From Salvia splendens (Eukaryota; Streptophyta; Magnoliopsida; Lamiales; Lamiaceae), in the NCBI RefSeq assembly GCF_004379255.2, contig NC_056049.1:7316001-7380000 (forward strand): DNA of 64,000 nucleotides, read 5' to 3'. Under the pieces are notes generated by a model. That model had not been told where the DNA came from. It ran no database searches and saw nothing but the letters and a program-made list of their open reading frames with translations. How positions within the stretch are numbered: the stretch's first letter is position 1; each line of letters opens with the position of its first letter. The position numbers and the translations under genes are program-made. Shown here one piece after another: positions 1 through 10,984 of this stretch.

Positions 1-1112
1 TTAAAAGATGATTATAGTGGTAACCCAACCATACGATTGGAGATCCCATGGGTTTGGTTCAATGGGAAAACGAAGCTATATGAATCTAGTTGTAACACTC
101 GGAAGATTTTTAATCTTCGCCCATTCTTTAGAAAGCATTGAGTGTTGTAACCTGCATGTGGTAAGAGGCTAAGTTTTGACTTTTAATGATTCTTAGAAAC
201 CTCGAGGAGGTGGGTATTGCAGGATACCTAGAAAAGAATCACCTATGTAAGTGAAGAAGTGTGGGTCGCTTCAACATGTGAATCACTTATGAATCCAAAG
301 TAGTGTTCCAGTAAAGGACACAAACGTGAGAACTGATGAGTTTGTAAATAATATTGTGTCAATATTATTGTCTCGGTATACACCAAGGAGGAATGGTTCA
401 AGGCATCACGTCCACCAGGCCGCCGGTATGCCCGATAGTGTTGACTATGGAAAGTTCAAAGCCCCAAGCTACTATTCCAAATGCAATATTATTTCTCGAG
501 AACTGAGCAAAAGAGTCTGCATACATGCATACATGTTTGGTGTTGATTTGAGCTTGCAGCGCTCTAACCAATGTGGGGGATTGTAGGAAAACGTGTAAAA
601 TATGGGGAACTTTTCCTTTTCCTAAGTCCTTTGGCCTTTCATCTTAAGGTAACCTCCAAATGCATTATGAAGTGCCTTAATGCCAAGACTCTTCATGTAG
701 GCACTCCTATCCTATAAATAGGTGGAGTTTTGGGAGATGAGGACACACCAACATCACAACAAGCATTCTCTCTTCTCTAGCTCTCTACATCCTAGTTCAC
801 ATATATGAGCATTGCATAGCTCGATTCTCGGAACTCCATCAAGTTCGCCGGTGCCTAGCGGGTTTGAGGTGCTTCTACACGCTAGGAGGAAGTCGTTTTA
901 TCTTTGGGGGCAATACGCCATTCCGTGAGCACTAGCCGGGGCGTAATTTGTCTTGCGGAAAGAAGGTTTTCCTCGACTCGACTTATAAATTTGGTTTGCT
1001 TTATTTCCGTTGTAATTTTCATTCCTCTTTTTGTTGCAAGTTTCCTTTCTATTGTAATAGTTAGAGTACCGCCTGTACACGGCTTGGGAATTTCTTCCCA
1101 TTATTTCTAACA
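1..1112 (+). mobile_element. 3' end of an LTR retrotransposon (Copia-like), entering from the left edge
   Basis: Positions 1-581 are non-coding internal sequence and 573-581 is a purine tract (GTGGGGGAT) directly before an LTR, as a polypurine tract would be. No intact gag or pol ORF is visible, so the coding part lies left of the window or is missing. The GGGGGAT-TGT boundary and the short 531-bp LTR resemble Copia elements, but no protein supports that assignment. The element's other LTR is outside the window, so the target duplication (right copy would be AATAG, 1113-1117) cannot be checked. Confidence 0.7.
582..1112 (+). repeat. LTR (3' LTR of the left-edge retrotransposon)
   Basis: The repeat starts TGTAGGAAA and ends TTTCTAACA, which are near-perfect inverted termini of the TG...CA type. 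A TATA box (TATAAATAG) lies at about 714-722 and a pyrimidine-rich leader follows it, so the LTR promoter points to the plus strand. Confidence 0.75.
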
Positions 1113-1374
1113 ATAGCGTCATAACAGCTCTATGCGAATACATTCTTTCTTTTCCTACATGGCATAATGTTACAACTCTTGGATTTTTTAAACTTCTTCG
1201 ATCAGATTTCTTATATTTTATCACCAGATTTAAATATGTCGCCTGTAAAAGTGAAGTGTTAATTAAGCTCCTCTAGTATTAATTAAGCTCCTCTAAATTT
1301 GAATTTCGGCTATACTTTTAGAATTTGACATATGTAAATGTAAATCATGGGGAGAATTGGGGATTATATTTTTA
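1113..1374. other. Unassigned spacer
   Basis: AT-rich sequence between the Copia-like LTR and the Harbinger-like terminus. It holds a short direct repeat (TTAATTAAGCTCCTCTA, about 1259-1297). I see no gene in it. Confidence 0.5.
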
Positions 1375-1786
1375 GGGCGTGTTCGGTACTCCTTTTTTCT
1401 ATTTTGCATGTAATAAAACATGGTAATATTAAATATGGATGGCCTCACTAAGTACTAATTTATTCATGTTGTTTTGTGAACCCTATTTGAGCATCGGGTG
1501 GAGAGAGAAATGCTTGTAGGTTGACCATAATGGCCTCTACATTTGTGTAACATTCCACATCTGCCCTCATGTTTTAAGCGGTAATTAAAAATGAAAAATT
1601 AGAATTGCCCTCCAAAAACATCATTTCACACTTTCGCGGCAAGCTTTATCTTTATATACACGATCCTCTTTTCACTGAAGCGTGCTAGGTAGCTGCTGAT
1701 TGCTGTAAGTCGAACTCCATTTGATCTCATTGCCTCTCATGGCCTTAACTCTTGTTCCGTTAGTCTGAATCGCTTTGTAGGTTAAT

Positions 1787-2939
1787 ATGTCGCAAGTGGT
1801 AGGAGGACCGGGCGCCGGAGCGATTGGAGGGGGAGATCCATCTGGTATGTTCCGTTAACTCCTGTTTCGTTAGTATGCTTCTGGATGTCTTACAGTATAG
1901 TTATAATTTTCAGGTGTGCCTGAGAAGCCTCGTCGGAAGTATAAGAAAGGGGACCGTACTCGACGGATCTGGTCCTACAAAGAGGAAGAAATTTTGGCTG
2001 CGACTTTGGTAGAGCTGGTGGCTTTAGGGTGGAAGTCAGGCAACGGATTTTGGACCGGGTACCTTCAAAAGTGTGAGGAGAGTATCCGTCAAGAATTTTC
2101 GACGTCCGACATTAAAGGTATGCCGCATATCGTATCGAAGATCACTGCATGGAAAACAAGCTAGACAAGTTTGCGAAATATTTTGGAGAGGACTGGTGTA
2201 GGCTTTAGTTCGAATGGAGATTACAAAATTGACATCGACGATTAATAGTGGGAGCATGTCGTTAAGGTGACGATTGTTTATATAATATTTTTTTACTACA
2301 TATCCATTTTTCTAGTGTCTCAGCAAGTCCTTGTTTCGTTGATTGAAGGTTGACCCTAAAGCTAAATGCATGCGTCATAAGTCGTGGCCTTTGTGGGAGA
2401 CATGGAAATGCATTTTCGGCAAAGACGGCGCAACGGGTGGCGGAGCCGAGAATATTTCTGTAGCTGCAGCTCGTCTTCGCGATTCAGGCGGTGGAGGCAG
2501 TCATTGTGACGAGAGTGATTCGCAACCGCCATTCGTCGCAGTCCCTTTCACCGATATTGAACCACCCAAAGACGAAAATGTTGCCGAACAGATGAGTTCG
2601 GGGAATACCGACAAGCAACCGGTGGTTGGTAAATCTGCGGGTGAAAAGCGTAAGGCATCAAGTTCAGACCAATTGCTTATGGATTTTTTGGGCAATCTAT
2701 ATGCTAATACTAATTCAAGGTTGGCGGAGCTTTCATAAAAAATTGGGTACGACTATGATCTTGGACAGGCCCGACAAGCGGTGTTTGAGAAGCTTTCTGA
2801 AGTTGACGGAATCACAACAGTTGAGAAGTACCGACTGTGCAATATATTGGGTAATAAACCGCAGAGGCTCGAGATGTTCATGGGTATGCCGGTACCAGCT
2901 CGGCTTGGTTATCTTCTGGCTTTGTTAGAGGAGGGTTGA
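1787..2939 (+). pseudogene. Myb/SANT-like DNA-binding protein, PIF/Harbinger ORF1 type, broken
   Basis: The likely start is ATG 1787, with a first exon to 1844 and a GT-AG intron 1845-1913. Exon 2 encodes the Myb/SANT-like core, with a tryptophan in RIWSYKEEE, then LGWKSGNGF, GYLQKCEE and the PHIVSKITAW motif. Proteins of this type usually help PIF/Harbinger transposases bind DNA. The reading frame is broken by a TAG near 2162, by TAA-TAG near 2243-2248 and by a TAA at 2736-2738. A second intron seems to run from about 2268 to 2348. The C-terminal part (VDPKAKCMRHKSWPLWETW, then FGKDGATG) and a tail ending in LLALLEEG at 2939 remain recognisable. It lies just inside the left terminus and reads inward, as expected for a transposon gene. 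Confidence 0.7.
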
Positions 2940-3671
2940 TTGACTTTAAGTTCTACTTGTTTGTTGCCGTCTAGTGATGTTTTTAAGTCTAGTATGTGTT
3001 GCGTACGGGGAGTAGTTTAGGGTTGTTTTAGTAGAGCAACCTTGAGTCATGTATCTCCGGTTTATGTGTGTACACTGGTAGCCTAATTTTCAAATATCCA
3101 TAGCATGCCCATTGGGTGTGCAAGGTTATCGAGTCCATCATTTATGTTACACATGCACATGCAATGGCCCCAACTATCACATATAAAAACTAGCTTCAAT
3201 ACACACACATCATGTTATAAATACAACACCCTCAAGTAGGACTTTTATAAAAGCATCGTACTTCCCACGTCGTGCGATTTAGTTTAACAACCGTAAGCCA
3301 CCACGGGATCAACTACGACAATCCACTTACATGATTCGCCCAACCAAAACAATCCAACATTTACGACAAAAATCAAAACACAGGCGAGAACAAGAGATTG
3401 CATGCGAGAACACGTGAAAACCCTAAAACAACTTCATACCACCAATTCCAATTCATTTAGGCACCCCATATTTTGCTCAATCAGGCGACACGCTGTGCGG
3501 TGAGTTCGATGCACATGAACTTCCGAATGGAGAGACATTTTTCAAACCCTCGACAACATTGTTCTCAACGCGTGGGCATGGGTTCTGCAGTACCCCCTCA
3601 TGTCGTGAACGAATATTTCTACCATGCACAAAGTCCACCATTTTGGTCGTTCCCTGAGTAGTTGAGGCGCC
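2940..3671. other. Intergenic stretch between convergent Myb-like pseudogenes
   Basis: This lies between the 3' ends of the plus-strand and minus-strand Myb-like pseudogenes, so it probably holds both 3' untranslated regions. The small ORFs here overlap on both strands and have no recognisable domain. Confidence 0.4.
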
Positions 3672-4372
3672 TTAAGCCTGGTTGACGTCGTCCTCCTCAT
3701 CATCGACGAAAAGTTTACGACGCACACCTACTTTGGGGGGTAGAGCCGGAGACATGACCTCGACGTCGTCTTGATCGACATCCATGTGGTCCACCTCATA
3801 AGATGAAGAGAGGTCATCATCCGAAGATGATAGTTGTATCACGTTCCCCATCGGCGCCTCGGCCTCCCCATGATAGCAGTAAGCTGCGGCGAAGAGGTTG
3901 TTCTACATTTCCAGCACGATCCATTAATAAGTTTCATACGAAAAAAAGTAATTTAACTTAGTTTTTAGGGATGACTTTGCACCTGCATGATCGTAACCAA
4001 CACGTCGGCTGCGTACACAAAGTTCTCCTCTCTATTCCAGTAGGTTCCTCTTGCTGAGATGATCTCATGGAACGTACGAGGTCAAGCGGCAAGGAAGCAC
4101 ATTCGAATGACAAGAGACACCTCGGTGAATGCCAAGCCACACCGATCAAACATCTCCCGTGATACCAATGACATCATATCGGTCGGGAAATCGTCGTCTT
4201 CCCACCTTGTTTCTTCCTTGAGGCGCAACATGACGTCGATTAGCACTCCATCAACTTTGGCCAACCAATATCCGTTGTAGAAAAATTGGGATTGCAATGG
4301 TACATTAAGTAATGTCATTGGAGAGTTGTAGGGTTGCATGGTAGAAGGCGATTGGTGTGAATTACTCACCAA
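3672..4372 (-). pseudogene. Myb/SANT-like protein pseudogene 1 (minus strand)
   Basis: Read on the minus strand from about 4372 (or an internal ATG at 4336). The product resembles the plant Myb/SANT-like proteins found with PIF/Harbinger elements: FYNGYWLAKVDGVLIDVML, then FDRCGLAFTEVSLVIRM and TFHEIISARGTYWN. An in-frame TGA near 4082 interrupts the domain. The frame then continues to VLVTIMQ, where a GT-AG intron (about 3897-3989) joins a final exon that starts NNLFAAAYCYHGE and ends DDEEDDVNQA before a TAA at 3672-3674. The last exon is acidic and serine-rich. It is in the same orientation as, and homologous to, the pseudogene split by Athila A. Which transposon it belongs to is uncertain. 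Confidence 0.6.
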
Positions 4373-5230
4373 CCGAATAGCTATATATAGGATTTAGGGC
4401 ATTAAATTTTTGATTGACCTCTAACTACAACACATCATTAACCTATGTACTTTACTACTATTGTCAACATGTGCTTCGATACAAATTCTCACTTTTGTCA
4501 TATCAATAGATTTTCCAAATCTTCATTGAGTGGATACGATGAACACCACATTTACTCACCAACAAATCAATCTTTCGAACAAGGCAATTGAGGAAGATAC
4601 TCCAAATCTGCCTTGATAGTGTAGCTGAATACGTGTACAACTCATCCAATTGCCACCACGCCTTCTCATGCACTCATATGAACTCAAAATTGCATTGGGA
4701 ACTCACCCTATGCATGAGTAGTCTTCCACACCTAGACCATCATGCACTACTTTTTGTGCCAAGTGGGTGGGGTTGTATGAGAATTTGTCATTTGGGGTAT
4801 TTACATTATATTTGTGTAGTCGTCGATGAAAATGGGTTAGGTTTCCATCTTGCATGTATATGTGTTGATTTTGTGCAATATTGTATTGCTTATTCGTCAT
4901 GTTTTACACTGTGAACTACATTTGTGTACGTCATATAAAACATGTTGCATGAATGTGGATAATTCGGATCACACGAAACACCAAATATAATAATCACGAA
5001 AATAGTAGTAGTAATCAAGTTCACACGATACGCCAAATATCATAATCACGAAAATAGTAGTAGTAATCTAGTTCATCAAACCCTAATATCAAACAAACAA
5101 TAACGTAATCACCATAAAACACCAACGCGAATTCATAACTTTAGACATAGATGACATAAAACCAAGTACGCATACCTAATAATCACCAAAATATAGATTA
5201 ACAAAATAACTACCCAAACCCTAGTTCACT
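4373..5230. other. Unassigned stretch
   Basis: AT-rich sequence with a near-exact short repeat (CACGAAAATAGTAGTAGTAATC at about 4996 and 5046). It contains short ORFs on both strands without recognisable domains, and I see no gene. Confidence 0.4.
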
Positions 5231-5635
5231 TCAGTCGTTACGCTTAGACGGACCAACAACATCCCCCATGTCTTCTTCGCTTGCCTCATCCGGTCCAAAC
5301 ACCCGAAGTAACCTGTCGTATTCCGGCTCGACTCGAAGATAATAGGCAATTACAAACTCATTTTCCTGCATAAACCACAAAAAAACAAGATTATAAATTT
5401 TAACACAAAATTTGTTAGATATGTAAGTACTACTAACCACAATCATTCAATTCCAGCTAGCATCCTTTGCCTTGACGTAGTCCGCGCTAGCCTTACATTC
5501 CGTCCCTTCGTGGTGGACGACAAAGAAGTGTTATACCTCTTTGTCAAGAACTATATTCGCTCACCCACAGCCGCAGGTTCATGCCACTTGGCGAACTCTT
5601 CGGCTAGATCTGCATGAACTTCTTCGACGAATGTG
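5231..5635 (-). pseudogene. Myb/SANT-like protein pseudogene 2, 3' part (split by Athila A)
   Basis: The minus strand from 5635 reads FVEEVHADLAEEFAKWHEP and then meets an in-frame TAG. A last exon (about 5231-5366) encodes ENEFVIAYYLRVEPEYDRLL followed by FGPDEASEEDMGD. The layout (core, then an ENEF/NNLF-type final exon) matches pseudogene 1 at 3672-4372. Counting one copy of the ATGTG duplication, the frame at 5635 runs directly into the coding sequence on the far side of Athila A at 32425. The retrotransposon therefore landed in an exon of this gene. Confidence 0.6.
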
Positions 5636-6981
5636 TGACTGAACTTTATTTTACCCAAATAAAACCCGCAAGTGTACGGGGTTATCGTAGCAAATAGCAA
5701 GCAAGAGTATATCGTATCCCACAGAGACAATTAAGTGTAAACCTAAGTACCACGAACAAACTTCAACTACTATCCAGACAATCAGGAATTTTGGTTTTGA
5801 AACTAACAACTACTGAAAACATGTAAATGCAGAGATTAAATTAGAACAAATAAACAAGAGAGCGATAAAGCAAGATGTGTAAGATGGTGGAGAAATATGC
5901 AGAATTCAAGGATCTGATGCACAACTCATAGCCTAACCCAATTGAAATCGATATACCATTTAAAGTCTCTAGATTTATTGAATCAATCACAGTTGTAGAT
6001 TAAACCCCCTCCCGAGGTGAGAAACCTGTAGATTAAGTGTAATAATTGAAGTCCCCTTCTAATTCTTAGACCTAACTCCCAATGGATCGATAAGATAACG
6101 GATTCCACTCAAAACCTCAACTCTCCCGAGTTCTATTGAATTCAGGTGTGAATTACTCTTCTTTCAAGATTAATTATTTCATCTCCCGATTACTCTAAGA
6201 AATCCTACACTCCCAATTGGTGATCAAGCAATTGTTAGGAAAAGCACAAGAATAAATCAAATAATTACAAGAGCAAGATAAAAACGAAATCAATTGGATT
6301 GAAACTATAAATTAATGCATCTTCACCAAGAATCCCACATAAAGTGTTTAGTTACTCATGTTCAAGGTAGAAAACAAATAAAAACTAAAGAAAACAACCG
6401 AATTCATGATACGGATTACAATTGGCGGAGGAATCGAAGCTTGAATCTTCAATCTTCTTCCAATAGTGCTTCCGAGAGAGAAAGAGTGTATTTTCGCCGC
6501 TGCTATCCAATCCCCCGAGTGCCCTAGCTTTTGCCTCTTTTATATTTCCTTCAAAAATCGCGTCTGGAGACTTAAAAAAATCGTCAGTTCATCGGACCCG
6601 GCCGGGTGGAATTATTGTACAGCAAATTCACCCGGCCGGGTGAAACTCTCTGGAGTCTCCGCCTTATAAAGTTTCCACCCGGCCGGGTGGAATTATTCCA
6701 AAGGAAATTCACCCGGACGGGTCACTCTCACCCGGCAGTTTCTGGTCTTTAACAGGCTTATCTCTTCCACCCGGCCGGGTGGCTTTTCAGCCACATATAC
6801 TCACCCGACCGAGTGGACCTATTTTTGTTCCAATTTTGCCTATTTTTGCCTGAAACACTCAACAAACACGTGAACTCCGAAACACAGAGTAATTGGCTGG
6901 AAATAACACTTTTGAGCACAAAAACTCAACAATTAGGCGCATCAACATACCAATCACGACACTATAAATACGAGTTTGTCA
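5636..6981 (-). repeat. Athila A 3' LTR
   Basis: Starts TGACTGAACTT and ends GAGTTTGTCA on the plus strand (TG...CA). On the minus strand, U3 holds an array of CACCCGGCCGGGTG-type palindromes (6595-6816) followed by a TATA box (TATAAAA, plus 6538-6544). It is ~98.4% identical to 31079-32424. Confidence 0.95.
6595..6816. repeat. Palindrome array (ACCCGGCCGGGT) in the 3' LTR of Athila A
   Basis: Six copies, perfect or with one or two changes, of the palindrome CACCCGGCCGGGTG are spaced by alternating ~33 and ~45 bp. The array lies about 50 bp upstream (minus-strand sense) of the LTR TATA box, so it is a candidate enhancer. A homologous array recurs inside the element at 10493-10704. Confidence 0.8.
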
Positions 6982-6994
6982 ACTCCTCCGAACT
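6982..6994 (-). promoter_or_regulatory. Athila A polypurine tract
   Basis: The minus strand reads AGTTCGGAGGAGT directly before the 3' LTR. The sequence TTTGAGGACAAACAAGAG, familiar upstream of plant gypsy polypurine tracts, lies just before it (about 7000-7018). This is the expected primer for plus-strand DNA synthesis. Confidence 0.7.
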
Positions 6995-8186
6995 TAGACT
7001 CTTGTTTGTCCTCAAATAAGAATAAGAAATCATGAAGAACAAACTCATGCATAGATGTAGGATTGATGTATTGCTTCAGCTATTTTTTTTTTCAAAGTAA
7101 GGTCAAAGGTAGGAAACATACAACAATCAACCAAACATTAATTGAAGCTACTGTCTCATATGTCACTTGGTGTCAATGCTCTCACAAGGTTTTGGGAGTG
7201 TGCTTTTTTTCATTTTCCCTCTCACTCAAGTGTATAAAAGATAATATATAAACACTCAAATCAAGTAACATGTAATGCTTACCATAGGCTTGCTCAACGT
7301 CAAACGTTTTCTCTGCTCGGTTGTGGAGGTGAACCTAAAATCAGAAAGGTCTTTATTCGGGTTGTAGTGTAGGCTCTTTGGACGGTAGGGAACATTTAGG
7401 CTATAGTGACTGAAGAGCACATAATCTAACAATGACCATTCACCAAAATACAATTCAGATAAGCTCGATTTCATCATTCTTCCTTCTAGCCTCCAAGACC
7501 CACTTATTACTTTCTCCACATAACACAATTTTTTTTTCTCTCCAGACTTCGTCTAGCTTATACCTCATTTTCTTTCTCTTTTTTTTTTCAAACCCATAAC
7601 ACTTACTACCAATGTACTTCCTTTTTTTTCTCAAGGCTTTTCACTTTAGAGAGTAAGTTACTATACTACTTTTCAACAAACAAATGCATTTTGGCTATGA
7701 GAGCTGACTAGGGGTTTACGAGTGTATGGGGATAATCAAAGAATGCCTAACTTCATCTCTTAAGTTCACATCCGCTATTTAGAGATTTGACATGACGAGG
7801 AGCAAGTTCTAGAAGTAGAAGCATGTACCCAATTGCATCACACATGAACAAAATATGGCTCAAATCTCACCGGGACTAGCATTGACCAAGCAACCAAGCA
7901 CTTCAGTCACAATTAAATCATGAATTGATCACGCAAGTCCCTAACCGTTCTAACCAAAATTTTCCAGATAAAACAATTATCATCATTAGCTATCAACCCA
8001 TTCCTTAGCACAAATTATCTTACATTCATCCATATTCGAATTCGAGTCCCACAGGCGGGACTTACACCAAATGACATAAAATAACCAAAATTACTAAAAG
8101 AGGAGAAAGGATAAGCAAAAACCAATAGTTTCACGGATATAGTCGTTAAACAAGCAGGGGAAAAGGGCAACCGATCCACGTCAGAA
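6995..8186. other. Athila A 3' non-coding region
   Basis: About 1.2 kb of AT-rich untranslated sequence between the third ORF and the polypurine tract, with oligo-T runs near 7083 and 7530-7650. No coding signal is seen. Confidence 0.6.
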
Positions 8187-8225
8187 CCCCCCAAACTTAT
8201 TCAAGACAAGGTATAGAATAAGTTT
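8187..8225 (-). other. Stem-loop followed by a G6 tract, downstream of the Athila A third ORF
   Basis: AAACTTATTC (8193-8202) and GAATAAGTTT (8216-8225) form a perfect 10-bp inverted repeat with a 13-nt loop. On the minus strand it is followed at once by GGGGGG (plus 8187-8192), a second polypurine-like tract. It begins 28 bp after the stop of the third ORF. Similar stem-loops with 13-nt spacers occur twice in element B. Confidence 0.6.
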
Positions 8226-8252
8226 GAAGAGCAGTGGATGGTTGAGGTACCT

Positions 8253-9584
8253 CTATTCCGAAGGCGGCGGGAATCTCGCGTAGTAAGCCTGGTAGAAAGC
8301 CTGTTGTGCTGCATCACTAGCGTCGAGGCGAGTGTGCAGGTTTTGCAGTTGTTCCCCATAGTGATCAAGCCGGTTCCCAAAGTTGTCCAACCGGGTATCG
8401 CACTGGGCTCTCCAAGCCATCACCTCCGCATTCGCCTGATTCCAGCGGGCCTCTTGTTGATCATGGCTCACCTGAAGCGAGCGTATTCCTGTGGCAATCT
8501 CCGCCAAATAGGCATCTCTGGATGGTCTTCCCCTCGGTCTGCTCCTCTTGGGCCAACTGCTTTGACCGGCTTCAAACTCAGAGGCGATCTCATCGTCCTC
8601 CTCTTCCATGGCCGCAGGCGTCTCTTGTATTTACAGAGGCTCCTTGGGGATATTAGGCTGCGGCAAATAGTCCGGTTCTACGAAAACCGGCCTAGCATCC
8701 GGGGCACCCTCCCCTTGAGGGGGGTCATTTTCGATCCTCTCCTCATGGGCCGGGGAGTTCATTTTCCAGTTTTCTTTGTAGCTACATCCCCCGACTGTGA
8801 AGAGCTGTGGGTCAGGGAATCTGATGCACCTACCCGGCTCTATCCTAAAATACCCCATGCCCCGACTATCAACCATAATAACGGCCGCCTTCTTGAGCGT
8901 GTCCCAATCCAGTAGCGTGGGGCCTTGATCCTGTATCCGGTTGTCAAAACTGACTCCGAATTTGTATGCCAACGCTGCCACGACCCCCCCACAACACAAC
9001 TTTCCCGTCATCCTCTTCGACTGTCTCTCCAAGTGTTTTATCATGTAATGACCCAGATTAATCCTTCTGCGGCTAAGCATTCCCCACAGTAGGAATAGCA
9101 TCTCTGTCGAGATGCTTCCCGCTTCCGTGTGGCCGAAGGGGAGGTAGACAAGTGCCTTTGCCATATACCTTAGCACTGGGTTTCTAATGGCGTTGATTTT
9201 GGCTCTCGACGGGTTGAAAGCCGCTTCATTGGTAATCATTTGCCAGAACTCGTCCCTTCTATAGTCTGCATGCCGAGGGTCCTCCAAAAGGCCTTCTTCA
9301 TCTTCCTCCATCAACTGGAAGAGCTCATTAAATTCTTTGACTGTAACGTCGTGTGTCTCATTCATGAGTCGGAAGGACATCGAGTCAATCTGTTTTCCGG
9401 AGTATTCCACCTTTAGAGTCGTGAAGAACTCTATTGTCAGGGCCTTGTACGACCCGAACTTCCTAGCGAATAGGTGCGTGAGGTGGCCGGCCTCGACGAG
9501 GATGTCCCACGAATGTTTGATACCGAGGCCGTTGAGCGCGCTCCGACTTGGATATCTAGATGGCATGCTGTGTAGTGCCGCCAA
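8253..9584 (-). pseudogene. Athila A third ORF (Athila ORF1-like domain plus coiled-coil tail), one internal stop
   Basis: A 317-codon frame (9584-8631) ends at a TAA, and the same frame continues after seven codons into a 118-codon segment starting MEEEDDEIASEF (8609-8253). The ancestral product was therefore ~440 aa or more. Landmarks include LTIEFFTTLKVEY, FRLMNETHDVTVKEFNELF and the NPVLRYMAKALVYLPFG block. They align by eye with the second ORF of element B (PVDLAKEFFATF, DPVLRLVQLFLDY). The tail (LDNFGNRLDHYGEQLQNL) is heptad-like. It sits downstream of integrase, the position called env-like in Athila, but I see no signal peptide or membrane segment. Its role in Athila is unknown. Confidence 0.75.
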
Positions 9585-10439
9585 TGCATCTCATTTCTTC
9601 GACTCACCTCGGCGGAGTGTGACACCCACAGTGTGAGGCTTTAGAGTGGTTGGGGCCATGTGATGAGTACCTAGAATGAGGCGTGTTAGAGAGATTGTAC
9701 TCCAAACATAGGGAACAAACATTGGCTAACTATTATCAAAAAGGGAGATAGACTCAATCCCGATGCACACCAAGTAACCAAGCAAGTAAGGCAAAAGCAA
9801 TTAGGAAGATAGACTCGATTCCTACCGTTACTTTTCATCATACACAATACCGAGGGAATCGGCACAATCCTTAAACTACATCACACAATGAGGGAGATAG
9901 ACTCCATCCCTAAAATTCACAAAAAACCTCAATAACAACCTCCATTATAGGATACATCTCCAACAACAATTTCATCCACATCAATCTTGCAAGCAATACC
10001 AATCTCATAACACAAACGTTAAGCATCAATTGCAAGCAATGAAATTAACTCACTCACCATTTCATAGTCAAAAATTTCATCTCACCACACAAGCCACAAT
10101 TTAGCCCATACATTGTTACAAGTGAAGCACACAACTAACATCCATTCAACTTGCATAAGCTCTAACATTCCTACCAATCACCAATTACAACTTCATATCC
10201 ATGGATAGAGAAGATTAGAGGTGAAAACGACATACATTTGTTGCTTAGAGTGAGAGAATTCGAAAATTAGGGCTTTCTTTTTGGGTTCTTGAGTGAAATC
10301 CACCAAATCCACAAATTAATCGGACCAAAACACTCAAACAATAGATAATTTGAGATGGGTGTGTGAGATTAGTGTGAATTTGTGTGTGATTTGTGAAGAA
10401 AACGTGAAGAGGGAGAGAGGAGAAGGGAGCCGGGTGGAA
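9585..10439 (-). other. Leader-like region upstream of the Athila A third ORF
   Basis: Non-coding on the minus strand. The part nearest 10400 is CT-rich (CTCCCTTCTCCTCTCTCCCT) and then reads GAAAGCCCTAATTTTCG and AAGCAACAAATG, much like a plant 5' untranslated leader. The remainder has repeated AGGGAGATAGACTC-type segments (about 9748, 9800, 9890). Confidence 0.4.
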
Positions 10440-10720
10440 AAATAGGAAAGGGGGCGGGTGTACCTCATTTTATAATTAGGGCTCGCCGCGTCGGACCCGG
10501 CCGGGTATAATTAATGAACTTAAAATTCACCCGGTCGGGTGAAACTTACTGGAGTCGGTCTTCACAAAAATAATGACCCGGCCGGGTGGAATTAATGAAC
10601 TGAAAATTCACCCGGCCGGGTGAAACTTACTGGATCGTCAGTGAACAAAAATTCAGACCCGACCGGGTGGAAATTTTCAACGCTAAATCCCACCCGGTCG
10701 GGTGATATTTCTGGGCGATT
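10440..10720 (-). promoter_or_regulatory. Internal promoter-like module of Athila A
   Basis: On the minus strand an array of six ACCCGGCCGGGT-type palindromes (10493-10704) is followed by a TATA box (TATAAAA, plus 10468-10474) and a CT-rich leader. This repeats the order seen in the LTR: array, TATA, leader. Spacer sequences are also shared (AATTCACCCGG, GTGAAACTTACTGGAGTC against GTGAAACTCTCTGGAGTC). It lies between pol and the third ORF and could drive a separate third-ORF transcript. Promoter activity is inferred from layout only. Confidence 0.5.
10493..10704. repeat. Internal palindrome array (ACCCGGCCGGGT) in Athila A
   Basis: Six palindromes centred near 10501, 10536, 10581, 10617, 10660 and 10693, giving the same alternating short/long spacing as the LTR array. 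Several copies have a CCGGTCGGG or CCGACCGGG core instead of CCGGCCGGG. Confidence 0.8.
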
Positions 10721-10922
10721 TTTTTCTACTACGTCAGCATGCTGCACCCCTTAGGTCCATTTTTCACATATAATCCTGCACAATGACAACTTCCAAGCAC
10801 AACCAACTCCACTTTTGATAGACTACTTAACACAAAAAGAACAACTAAGACCCTAAACAAAGAAAATGAAAACAAAGAGACGCAAAAGGATAGAATACAC
10901 AAAAAGCAATAAGGTTACCTAC

Positions 10923-10940
10923 TAGGGGTTGCCTCCCCTA
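10923..10940 (-). other. Short stem-loop after the Athila A pol gene
   Basis: TAGGGG and CCCCTA flank a 6-nt loop (minus strand TAGGGGAGGCAACCCCTA), preceded by AAAGCGCTT. To my knowledge a GCGCTT-GGGAGGCAACCC block is a familiar sequence after pol in Athila-like elements. The pol stop before the premature TGA would be at 10985-10987, about 45 bp upstream in the minus sense. Confidence 0.5.
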
Positions 10941-10984
10941 AAGCGCTTTGGTTAAAGTCGTTAGCTCGACGTCTCCATAGCAGA

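Noticed and set aside
8238..8915. 225-codon plus-strand frame
   Set aside because: Antisense to the Athila A third ORF, with no recognisable domain. The minus-strand frame has the family motifs.
10493..10704. CRISPR-like array of regularly spaced palindromes
   Set aside because: The repeats are 12-14 bp palindromes with related, non-unique spacers in a plant retrotransposon. The same array occurs in the LTRs.
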